In this document: in pieces, positions 7,998 to 14,755 of the stretch
How positions within the stretch are numbered: the stretch's first letter is position 1
How the letters are laid out: each line of letters opens with the position of its first letter
Assembly: GCA_035934555.1 (NCBI GenBank)
Contig: DASYXT010000020.1
Location: 1-22,072 of the forward strand
Direction: 5' to 3'
Length of the DNA stretch: 22,072 nt
Source of the DNA: DASYXT01 sp035934555
GTDB taxonomy: Bacteria; Verrucomicrobiota; Verrucomicrobiia; Limisphaerales; UBA8199
Made by a program: the position numbers and the translations under genes
Notes under the pieces: generated by a model
The model's database searches: none
What the model was told of the DNA's origin: nothing
The model's input: only the letters and a program-made list of their open reading frames with translations

Positions 7998-8989
7998 TCG
8001 GGTTTGACTCGACTGCGCAGCAGAAAAGCAGCGGCCGCGGCCATGACCACCAGCGCGACACACGCGCCGCCGAACGTCGGCGAATTCAACGCCGTCCAGG
8101 TCTCGGGACGGATCGACTTCAACATGCCGCCAAAAATCGGGATGTTATCCTGAGCGATCTTCAGGTCATCGCCCAGGCGGAACACCGCCAGGCCGAGTTG
8201 TTGGAGGTTGTAGCTGAAGCTCAGGTGCTGCAGCCACGGTTTGGTGTGGGCGGCGATGGGCGTGAGAACTCCGCCCAGAATCCACCACATAAACCAAAAC
8301 GCCGGAGTGGATTTTTCTTTGGTCGAGAGAGCTGAGACGCCCAGGGCGAGCGCGCTCAACACGCACATCCCGGCGAGGCAGTACACCAGCGAATGCGCCA
8401 GCGCGACGCGTGAGTGCCAGAAAAAGCGCCAATCGGGCGCGAGCAAGTTGCCGACGAACCACGCCGCGCACACGGGCCCCAGCCAGGTCATGGTCAAAAG
8501 GCCGAAAGCCGTCGCGAACTTGCCCAGGAGATAATCGCCGCGGCTAACGGCTTTCGAGGAGTAGATGATGATGGCGTTGCTGGCGAGGTCGCGCGTAATG
8601 AGCAACGGCAAAGCCATGCCGAGGCCGAAAATGCTTATGGGCATGAGCGTGACCGTGAAATAATAGAACAAAACGTCCTGGGTGGTCCGCACGGAAACTT
8701 CCGGGTGGTCGGCCAGCCAGCCACTGAGGGTGCCGGCAAAGCTTTGCAGTTGGGGATTCAGGTTGCCGACCCATTGCACGACGATGCTGTCGGCCACCAA
8801 TAATTGTCCGACGACGAACAGGATGGCGGTCATCGCCAGCGCGCCAATCCAGCAGACCAGCAGCAGGTGGCGCATCCATTTGTTCTGCAAGCAGGCGCTC
8901 AGCCCGTTATAGGCGATCACGCCGCGGCGGCGCCACAGTCCCTCGTGCACGCCGTCCCAGTGCTGGTAACGTGTATCATGCAGCGGCAT
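7994..8989 (-). CDS. ABC transporter permease (first pair)
   Basis: A 331-aa membrane protein from the ATG at 8989, which is preceded by GGAGATTTCCC, one of the clearest Shine-Dalgarno sequences in the window; this decides against the start four codons or more upstream at 9013. The N-terminus MPLHDTRYQHWDGVHEGLWRR is cytosolic and aromatic-rich. Hydrophobic segments lie at about 41-64, 106-132, 158-180, 199-221, 230-246 and 305-325. The cytosolic motif ITRDLASNAIIIY (131-143) followed by S.A.SR.DYLLGK (144-157) is the ABC-2 permease coupling element. A polar loop at about 66-104 is probably extracytoplasmic. It overlaps the upstream ATPase by 14 bp and the downstream ATPase by 4 bp. It likely pairs with the ATPase at 8976-9917. 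Substrate is unknown. Confidence 0.85.
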   Translation of the reverse strand: MPLHDTRYQHWDGVHEGLWRRRGVIAYNGLSACLQNKWMRHLLLVCWIGALAMTAILFVVGQLLVADSIVVQWVGNLNPQLQSFAGTLSGWLADHPEVSVRTTQDVLFYYFTVTLMPISIFGLGMALPLLITRDLASNAIIIYSSKAVSRGDYLLGKFATAFGLLTMTWLGPVCAAWFVGNLLAPDWRFFWHSRVALAHSLVYCLAGMCVLSALALGVSALSTKEKSTPAFWFMWWILGGVLTPIAAHTKPWLQHLSFSYNLQQLGLAVFRLGDDLKIAQDNIPIFGGMLKSIRPETWTALNSPTFGGACVALVVMAAAAAFLLRSRVKPE

Positions 8990-9917
8990 GGGAAATCTCC
9001 AGGGCTTGCACAAACGTTTCTTCCAGCGCGTTGGGGCTGGGAATCAGCTCCAGCGGGGCGAGGCTCAATTCATCCAACACGGTGAGCAAAGGGTTGAGCG
9101 ACTCCGCTTTATGCTCGATGCGCAGATGACCGTTGACGAGCAATTCGCATGGCCAGTGGCGCTGGGCACAGGCGGCCTGCAAGGTGGCGTGCTCACCCGC
9201 CAGCACAACCTCGGCCGCGCCGCGCTTGCGCGCCTTCAGGTTTTCTAGCGTGTCATGCACCAGCACCCGCCCGCGCGCGATGATGATGATCTGTTCGCAA
9301 ATCTGGTCCACATCGTGGAGCAGATGCGAGGAGAGCACGACCGTGATGCCGAAGGTCTTCCATAAGCTCTGCACCAGCTCAAGGATCTGCGCCTGGCCGC
9401 GTGGATCCAGCCCGTTGGTGGGTTCGTCCAGGAAGACGATTTCGGGATCGTGCACGATGGCCTGGGCCAGCTTGAGCCGCTGCTTCATGCCGGTAGAGTA
9501 GGTGTCCGCTTTGCGGTAGCGCTCCTGCCCCATGCCGACAAAGTCCAGCATCTCGTGCGCGCGCTGGCGTGCGGCCTGGAAGGGCAGGCCGCAGAGTTGC
9601 GCGCAATAGGTGACGTATTCACAGCCGGCCATGCCCGGGATATGGCAGTCCTGTTCCGGTGTGTAACCTACGCGCTTACGGATTTCGCGTCCTTCGCGGC
9701 CGACCTCACGGCCCAGCAGCCGCGCCGCACCGGAAGTGATCGGCAGCAACTGCAACAGGCACTTCATCAACGTGCTCTTGCCCGCGCCATTGGGCCCCAA
9801 CAACCCAATGGCGCCGGGCGCAACGCTCAAGTTCACGCTGTCGAGGGCGCGTTGGGGGCCGAAGGTCTTAGTTAGCTCCTTCGTTTCGATGACAAGCGGC
9901 CCGGACATTGCTGGCAT
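8976..9917 (-). CDS. ABC transporter ATP-binding protein (first pair)
   Basis: A 313-aa ATPase and first gene of the four-gene operon. From ATG 9917 (MPAMSGPLVIETKELTKTFG) the motifs are Walker A GPNGAGKS (41-48), Q-loop-equivalent VGYTPEQD (83-90), signature STGMKQRLKLAQA (141-153), Walker B VFLDEPTNGLDP (161-172) and switch H198 (SSH). The C-terminal accessory region ends LEETFVQALE, as in the CcmA/GldA-like ABC-2 exporter ATPases. An alternative ATG at 9908 would remove three residues. The frame stays open to 10160, but that stretch overlaps the divergent gene at 10011 and its promoter region and has no ABC-like sequence. The adjacent permease suggests a heterodimeric or paired transporter with the second ATPase/permease pair. 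Confidence 0.93.
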   Translation of the reverse strand: MPAMSGPLVIETKELTKTFGPQRALDSVNLSVAPGAIGLLGPNGAGKSTLMKCLLQLLPITSGAARLLGREVGREGREIRKRVGYTPEQDCHIPGMAGCEYVTYCAQLCGLPFQAARQRAHEMLDFVGMGQERYRKADTYSTGMKQRLKLAQAIVHDPEIVFLDEPTNGLDPRGQAQILELVQSLWKTFGITVVLSSHLLHDVDQICEQIIIIARGRVLVHDTLENLKARKRGAAEVVLAGEHATLQAACAQRHWPCELLVNGHLRIEHKAESLNPLLTVLDELSLAPLELIPSPNALEETFVQALEISHAAA

Positions 9918-9949
9918 GGTGCGGAGGGGGAGGGACCGCGTCAAGGGTT

Positions 9950-9988
9950 GTGGAGCGTCGAGTGCGCTCTTACGCTCGACACTCCCAC
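9950..9988. promoter_or_regulatory. Inverted repeat in the divergent ABC operon / coiled-coil gene intergenic region
   Basis: The left arm GTGGAGCGTCGAG (9950-9962) and right arm CTCGACACTCCCAC (9975-9988) are reverse complements apart from one inserted base and one mismatch, with a 12-nt spacer. The repeat sits between starts at 9917 (minus) and 10011 (plus), only 93 bp apart, so it can affect both transcripts. It could be an operator or a REP-like hairpin; the sequence does not decide. Confidence 0.4.
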
Positions 9989-10010
9989 ACCGCGGGTTTA
10001 AACTTCGCAC

Positions 10011-10682
10011 ATGGCTGCCGATTACGATGCTTCGGAGTTTATTGATGGCGATTTTGAAACGCACAAATCGCCGTTTTCCGCCGCAGCCGCAGCCACCGGA
10101 CAAAAAGCGCGCGCGCCCAGCCGGGAAGACCTGGATGCGGACGTCCTGACGAAGCAACAACGGTTAGCCGAGCTGAAGCGCGAACAAGAAACGCTAGAAC
10201 GCGAACGGGCCGGCCTTGAAGAAACCCGGCGCCGCCAAACCGAATTCCAGACTGGCCGCCAGGAAATGGTGCAGAACCTCACGCGTGGCTTGGGACTGCT
10301 CGAGGAGGCCGAATTCAACGCGCGCCGGGATGCCGAGCAAATGGCCAAGGCGTTGGGCGATTTGAAGCAGGCGATGGCACAGCTCGAATCGATTCACGAA
10401 GAGTCCTGGACCAAAGACAACTTCAGCGTCGAACTCACACGCGCGCTGACAGCCATTGAGAACGCGCGCATGGAATGGAATGCCGCGCGACTGAAGTTCC
10501 CGCTACTGTCGTCGGCGCCGGCAGAACCTGCGGTCCCGCCGGCCACCGTCACGCTCGCGGCCCCCTTTGGGCCCAAGAGCTTTGGCGAACTTTGCCGGCT
10601 CGGCTTTGCTCTGACCTGGCCGCTGGCCGTCGTGGCTCTGGGAGCCCTGGCACTCCTGGCCGCGGTATTGTTGCGCCGGTGA
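10011..10682 (+). CDS. Coiled-coil protein with C-terminal membrane anchor
   Basis: A 223-aa protein of unknown function. From ATG 10011, an acidic start (MAADYDASEFIDGDFE) leads to a long, heptad-like charged helix at about residues 46-140 (LTKQQRLAELKREQETLERE..., then RDAEQMAKALGDLKQAM). A Pro/Ala linker follows at about 165-185, and the protein ends in one transmembrane helix with a basic tail (LTWPLAVVALGALALLAAVLLRR). With no signal peptide and a single C-terminal helix, the expected topology is tail-anchored with the coiled coil in the cytosol. It diverges from the ABC operon and is followed by a second anchored coiled-coil protein 9 bp downstream, then the helicase, suggesting one transcription unit. 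No catalytic motif is visible. Confidence 0.75.
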   Translation: MAADYDASEFIDGDFETHKSPFSAAAAATGQKARAPSREDLDADVLTKQQRLAELKREQETLERERAGLEETRRRQTEFQTGRQEMVQNLTRGLGLLEEAEFNARRDAEQMAKALGDLKQAMAQLESIHEESWTKDNFSVELTRALTAIENARMEWNAARLKFPLLSSAPAEPAVPPATVTLAAPFGPKSFGELCRLGFALTWPLAVVALGALALLAAVLLRR

Positions 10683-10691
10683 AAGCTCTCG

Positions 10692-11234
10692 ATGTTATTT
10701 TTCAGGAAAAAACCGGATGCGATTACCGAACGCGCTCGAGCGCTGAGTGACGAGATAGCGGCGCTGGAGGCGCAGATCGAGCAATTGAGCTCGCAAGTCG
10801 AGTCCGAGCCGGCGCAACCGCGTTTGCGTTCGACCGCTTTGCCCCATGCCGCTGCCAGCCCCGAGCCTGTATCGCTGCCTGCAGCGCCTGAACCGCGGCG
10901 AACCGCACCTCCCGGAGAACCGATTTTCGAGCGAGTGGATCAGGGCCGCTTGCGGCCCCAGGGAGAAGCGGCGACCACCCCCCATCACTATAACGAGCTG
11001 GGGGTCCGCAAATACGACTTGCCGGCGTTACTGCGGCGCATGGGCAACCAGTTCCGCGGCCCGTCCACCACCAACCCGAAGCTGGTGAGTTACCTGGCCG
11101 CCGGAGGCATCCAAGGGTTGCGGCCGTTGCGGTACGAGAAGCGAGTCGCGCGCAACCGCTTTATTGTCTTCGTGGTGTTCCTGGTCCTGGTGCTGCTTGG
11201 GTTAATTACGGTTTTTGTCCACGGCAGCCGCTAG
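10692..11234 (+). CDS. Small membrane protein with N-terminal coiled coil
   Basis: A 180-aa protein of unknown function, starting 9 bp after the previous stop. A basic start (MLFFRKKPD) leads to a short coiled coil at about 10-37 (ARALSDEIAALEAQIEQLSS). A Pro/Ala-rich linker follows (about 40-85), then a well-ordered region at about 96-150 containing HHYNELGVRKYDLPALLRR and LVSYLAAGGIQGLRPLRYEK, and one transmembrane helix (about 155-176, FIVFVVFLVLVLLGLITVFV) near the C-terminus. Topology resembles its upstream neighbour: a cytosolic body with a C-terminal anchor. The conserved-looking segment before the helix suggests a defined binding domain, but I do not recognise it. The stop codon TAG (11232-11234) lies directly beside the promoter-like palindrome in front of the helicase. 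Confidence 0.72.
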   Translation: MLFFRKKPDAITERARALSDEIAALEAQIEQLSSQVESEPAQPRLRSTALPHAAASPEPVSLPAAPEPRRTAPPGEPIFERVDQGRLRPQGEAATTPHHYNELGVRKYDLPALLRRMGNQFRGPSTTNPKLVSYLAAGGIQGLRPLRYEKRVARNRFIVFVVFLVLVLLGLITVFVHGSR

Positions 11235-11235
11235 T

Positions 11236-11252
11236 CAGTATATACTGGGTGC
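11236..11252 (+). promoter_or_regulatory. Palindromic -10-like element immediately upstream of the helicase GTG
   Basis: CAGTATATACTG (11236-11247) is a perfect 12-bp palindrome. It contains TATACT at 11241-11246, a close match to the sigma-70 -10 consensus. The GTG start at 11253 is the seventh base after that hexamer, where transcription normally begins, so a transcript from here would be leaderless. No good -35 is visible at 17 bp spacing (TTGTCC at 11215-11220 is 20 bp away). The palindrome could instead be a repressor site. Confidence 0.45.
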
Positions 11253-13802
11253 GTGTCGCTGACCCTTTACGACGTGATGCCGCGCGACGAGCGCTTCGGC
11301 AATGACGTCCTCCTTGGCCGCTTTCTCGAATACACTGAAAGTAAGCGCCTGCAGCTTTATGCGGCGCAGGAATCAGCGATCCTGGAATTATTCGAGGAGA
11401 AAAACGTCATCCTCAATACCCCGACCGGCTCGGGCAAATCACTGGTTGCAGCGGCACTGCACTTTAAAGCGTTGGTACAAGGCAAGCGGTCTGTTTACAC
11501 GTGTCCCATTAAGGCGCTGGTGAACGAGAAATGGGCGGGGCTGTGCCGCGAGTTCGGGCCTGACAACGTCGGGCTGAGCACGGGCGACGCGACGGTGAAT
11601 CGCGACGCGCCGATTCTCTGTTGCACAGCGGAAATCCTTGCCAACATCGCGCTGCGCGAAGGCGCTCAAGCCGGCTTCGACGAAGTGGTCATGGACGAGT
11701 TCCATTACTATGCCGATCGCGAGCGCGGGGTGGCGTGGCAGGTGCCGTTACTGACGATGCCACAGGCCCGGTTTCTGCTCATGTCCGCCACACTGGGTGA
11801 TACCACGTTCTTCGAGGAAGAACTCACGAAACGTAACGGCCGGCCGACCGTCACGGTGCACTCGGTCGAGCGGCCCGTGCCGTTGGACTATGCCTACTCG
11901 GAGCTGTCGGTGGCGCAAACGCTCGAACGGCTCGTGTCCGAAAACAAGAGCCCGGTGTATGTGGTGCATTTCACACAATTGGACGCGGCGCAGAGCGCGC
12001 AGGACTTCACCAGCATCAACGTGTGCACGCGCGAGCAAAAGAACGAGCTCGGCAATGCGCTGGAAGGTTTCAAATTCAGCAGCCCGTATGGCCCGGAGAT
12101 TCGACGCTGGCTCAAGCACGGCATCGGCTTGCATCACGCCGGGCTATTGCCCAAATACCGCGTGCTGGTCGAGCAACTGACCCAACGCGGGTTGTTGAAA
12201 GTGGTTTGCGGCACCGACACCCTGGGCGCGGGTATTAACATGCCGCTGCGCACGGTGCTGTTCACTCGGCTGTGCAAGTTTGACGGCCAGAAAACCGCCA
12301 TCCTTAGCGCGCGTGATTTTCATCAGATCGCCGGACGCGCCGGCCGCAAGGGCTTTGATGACCGGGGTTGGGTCGTGGCGCAGGCGCCCGAGCACGTCAT
12401 CGAGAACCTTAAACTCGAAGAAAAATCCGCGCGCGACGGGCGCAAGACGGTGAAACGCAAACCGCCGGAGAAAAACTTTGTCAACTGGGACAAGCAAACG
12501 TTTCAGCGGCTGATCCACGCGCTGCCGGAGCGGTTGGTGTCGCGCTTCCAGGTCTCTCACGGCATGCTGATAAACGTGCTCAGCCGTAAAAGCGACGGTT
12601 GCCGCGCGATGCAGCGGCTCATCCGCGATAGCCACGAGACGCCGAAAGCCAAAAAGGAACACACCAAACGCGGCTGGCAACTGTTCCGCTCACTGTTGGA
12701 CCGGCGCATTGTCGAGTTCATCCCGCGCACCGACACCGGGGCGTATCTGCGGGTCAATGTCGAATTGCAGGACGACTTTTCGATGGACCAATCGTTGTCG
12801 CTGTATTTAGTGGAAACGTTATCGCTGATCGATCCGCAGGCGCCGGATTATGCACTGGTCTTGCTGACGCTGGTTGAATCCATCCTCGAGAATCCGGAAC
12901 TGATTTTGCGCAAGCAATTAGACAAGCTCAAAGGCCAGAAAGTTGCGGAAATGAAAATGGCCGGCATCGAGTACGACGAACGAATGGAGGAGTTGGAAAA
13001 ACTCGAATACCCAAAACCAAACCGGGAATTCATCTACTCGACCTTTAATGCGTTTGCCGACAAGCACCCGTGGGTCGGCCAGGAAAACATTCGGCCCAAG
13101 TCCATCGCGCGCGAGATGTTCGAAACGTTCCGTTCCTTTTCCGATTACATCCGGGATTACGAGCTGCAGCGCGCCGAGGGCCTGCTGTTGCGGCACCTCA
13201 ATAGCGCCTACAAAGTGCTGGCGCAAACCGTGCCCGACACTGCCAAGACCGACGCTGTGCGGGAGATGGAGTTATATTTAGCGACGATGATTCGGCAAGT
13301 CGATTCCAGCTTGTTGGATGAATGGGAGAAGATGCGGGACCCGAATTACCAACGCGCCGAAGTCAAGGAGGTGCGGCCGCCGGGGGCCGAGGAAGCCGCG
13401 GCGGATGTCACTCGCGATACCAAAGCGTTCACGGCGGCCATCCGGAATCGCGTTTTCAGCTTGTTACGCGGCCTGGTGAATGAGGATTTCGAACAGGCGC
13501 TAACTTATCTGAGTTCGGCGCAAGATCCCGAAGGGCAGCCCTGGACGGCAGACCGCTTGAAGCAGGTTCTCGAGCAGTACTACGCGGGGCACGAGCGGAT
13601 TTGCCTCGACCCCAATGCCCGCAACTTGCGCCACACCTATGTGACTCCGCGTCCGGAGACGCGGACCTGGCGGGTGCAGCAAATGCTCGTGGATCCCGAG
13701 GAGCACAACGATTGGGTGGCTGAGTTGGAGGTGGATTTGGCGGCGTCGCGCGCGGCCGCCGAACCGGTGCTGCGGTTGGTGCGACTCGGCCCGTTGGGGT
13801 GA
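11253..13802 (+). CDS. Ski2-like DEAD/DEAH-box RNA helicase (DUF3516-type C-terminus)
   Basis: An 849-aa ATP-dependent helicase of the Ski2/Mtr4-like branch of superfamily 2. Motif I is PTGSGKS (57-63), motif Ia CPIKALVNEKW (84-94), motif II DEFH (148-151), motif III SAT (178-180), motif V GTDTLGAGINMP (320-331) and motif VI QIAGRAGRKG (358-367). DEFH instead of DEAD/DEVH and IAGRAGRKG fit this branch. The C-terminal ~450 residues, with NVLSRKSDGCRAMQRLIRD and later helical charged segments, match my recollection of DUF3516, a C-terminal domain of bacterial Ski2-like helicases best known in Actinobacteria. Expected role: unwinding structured RNA for processing or decay. The start is GTG at 11253 (MSLTLYDVMPRDERFG); an internal ATG at 11277 is possible. 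It follows two membrane coiled-coil genes and converges on the amidase gene with a 9-bp gap. Confidence 0.9.
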   Translation: MSLTLYDVMPRDERFGNDVLLGRFLEYTESKRLQLYAAQESAILELFEEKNVILNTPTGSGKSLVAAALHFKALVQGKRSVYTCPIKALVNEKWAGLCREFGPDNVGLSTGDATVNRDAPILCCTAEILANIALREGAQAGFDEVVMDEFHYYADRERGVAWQVPLLTMPQARFLLMSATLGDTTFFEEELTKRNGRPTVTVHSVERPVPLDYAYSELSVAQTLERLVSENKSPVYVVHFTQLDAAQSAQDFTSINVCTREQKNELGNALEGFKFSSPYGPEIRRWLKHGIGLHHAGLLPKYRVLVEQLTQRGLLKVVCGTDTLGAGINMPLRTVLFTRLCKFDGQKTAILSARDFHQIAGRAGRKGFDDRGWVVAQAPEHVIENLKLEEKSARDGRKTVKRKPPEKNFVNWDKQTFQRLIHALPERLVSRFQVSHGMLINVLSRKSDGCRAMQRLIRDSHETPKAKKEHTKRGWQLFRSLLDRRIVEFIPRTDTGAYLRVNVELQDDFSMDQSLSLYLVETLSLIDPQAPDYALVLLTLVESILENPELILRKQLDKLKGQKVAEMKMAGIEYDERMEELEKLEYPKPNREFIYSTFNAFADKHPWVGQENIRPKSIAREMFETFRSFSDYIRDYELQRAEGLLLRHLNSAYKVLAQTVPDTAKTDAVREMELYLATMIRQVDSSLLDEWEKMRDPNYQRAEVKEVRPPGAEEAAADVTRDTKAFTAAIRNRVFSLLRGLVNEDFEQALTYLSSAQDPEGQPWTADRLKQVLEQYYAGHERICLDPNARNLRHTYVTPRPETRTWRVQQMLVDPEEHNDWVAELEVDLAASRAAAEPVLRLVRLGPLG

Positions 13803-13811
13803 ACCAATCGG

Positions 13812-14597
13812 CTACGGGACTACAGGATTCAGGGGACGCATGTCGTCCAGGAACGGCAAACCCTCGCGATACTTGCGCAGCACAGGAATGTCGAGGGGGG
13901 CCTGCGCCCAGCCTTCACCGTTACCGGCATCGGCAATGATCTCGCCGTTGAAATCCACTACGAGCGACCGGCCGGTATATTGGTAGTACGGGTCCCTGCC
14001 GACGCGGTTGACGCCGAGAACGTAAGCCTGATTTTCGATCGCTCGCGCCTGAAGCAGGCGGACCCAATGCTGGAGCCGCTTCTCGGGCCAATTGGCGATA
14101 ACAACGAACAGTTCCGGCCGCCGTGCTGCTGCCGCCTGGCGGAACAACTCGGGAAAACGCAAGTCGTAGCACACGAACGGAGAAAAAGCACAGTCGTGGC
14201 AATTCAGCACGACTGGTTTCTCTCCTGCTGTGTAGTGGTCGGATTCGCCACCCGGGCTGAAGGGGCGCATCTTAGCGTAAAATCCCAGCAGGTCGCCGGC
14301 GGGGGAGAACACGAGCGCCTTGTTGCGCGCGTGACCGTCGTGGCCTCGCATCGCTGCACCAGCCACAAGGAATATTTCAAACTGCCGGGCCAAACCGGAG
14401 AGGAATTGTTCGGTTTCGCCGCCGTAAGGCTCGGCGATCGCCTGTGTATTCATGCTGAACCCGGTAGCGAACATCTCCGGCAGCGCCACCAGTGAGTTCC
14501 GCACGACGGCTGCTTTGGTCAGAAGTTGGCGAGCTTTCTCAAAATTGGCCTGCTTGTTTTCCCAGGCGATATCCAGTTGCAGAGCCACGACGTTCAC
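13812..14597 (-). CDS. Nitrilase-superfamily amidohydrolase (omega-amidase-like)
   Basis: A 261-aa carbon-nitrogen hydrolase with the Glu-Lys-Cys triad: E41 (LPEMFATGF), K109 (AKMRPFSPGGE) and C143 (VCYDLRFPE). The 'PEMF.TGFSMN' and 'K..PF...GE...Y..G' blocks are those of the YafV/Nit2-type branch, whose members hydrolyse alpha-ketoglutaramate and similar omega-amides in metabolite repair and methionine salvage. Length is normal for that branch. The protein is cytosolic. The start is GTG at 14597, with AGGGTG a few bases upstream. It is transcribed convergently to the helicase; the 158 bp upstream contain a REP-like hairpin. The substrate assignment is by family only; a deaminated glutathione amidase is a possible alternative. 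Confidence 0.9.
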   Translation of the reverse strand: MNVVALQLDIAWENKQANFEKARQLLTKAAVVRNSLVALPEMFATGFSMNTQAIAEPYGGETEQFLSGLARQFEIFLVAGAAMRGHDGHARNKALVFSPAGDLLGFYAKMRPFSPGGESDHYTAGEKPVVLNCHDCAFSPFVCYDLRFPELFRQAAAARRPELFVVIANWPEKRLQHWVRLLQARAIENQAYVLGVNRVGRDPYYQYTGRSLVVDFNGEIIADAGNGEGWAQAPLDIPVLRKYREGLPFLDDMRPLNPVVP

Positions 14598-14698
14598 GCG
14601 GGCACCCTAACCGCAAAGGAGCCCGCTGGCGAGTGCAACGCGAGTGCCACGAGCGGCCACGGCGGAGCGATGTGACATCCTTGGAACGCGAAGCGTCT

Positions 14699-14730
14699 TG
14701 GACTGCGCCAGCCCTCTGGCGCCTTGTCCA
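14699..14730. repeat. REP-like two-part hairpin
   Basis: The inner stem GCGCCAG (14705-14711) pairs with CTGGCGC (14716-14722) around CCCT. The outer stem TGGAC (14699-14703) pairs with GTCCA (14726-14730), leaving a small internal bulge. The phrase TTGGACTGCG-CCAGCCCTCTGG resembles intergenic hairpins I recall from verrucomicrobial genomes. It lies between the amidase start (14597) and the FGE-like gene stop (14756), both minus strand, so it might terminate the FGE-like transcript, although no T-tract follows. Confidence 0.45.
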
Positions 14731-14755
14731 GCATCACTGTGCTAATCCGCTTATC

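Noticed and set aside
7542..8153. A 203-codon + strand frame over the second ABC ATPase and first permease
   Set aside because: It is antisense to two well-supported ABC genes and has no domain signature.
9918..10160. Upstream extension of the first ABC ATPase to 10160
   Set aside because: It would overlap the divergent gene at 10011 and the promoter region; the ABC domain begins normally after the ATG at 9917.
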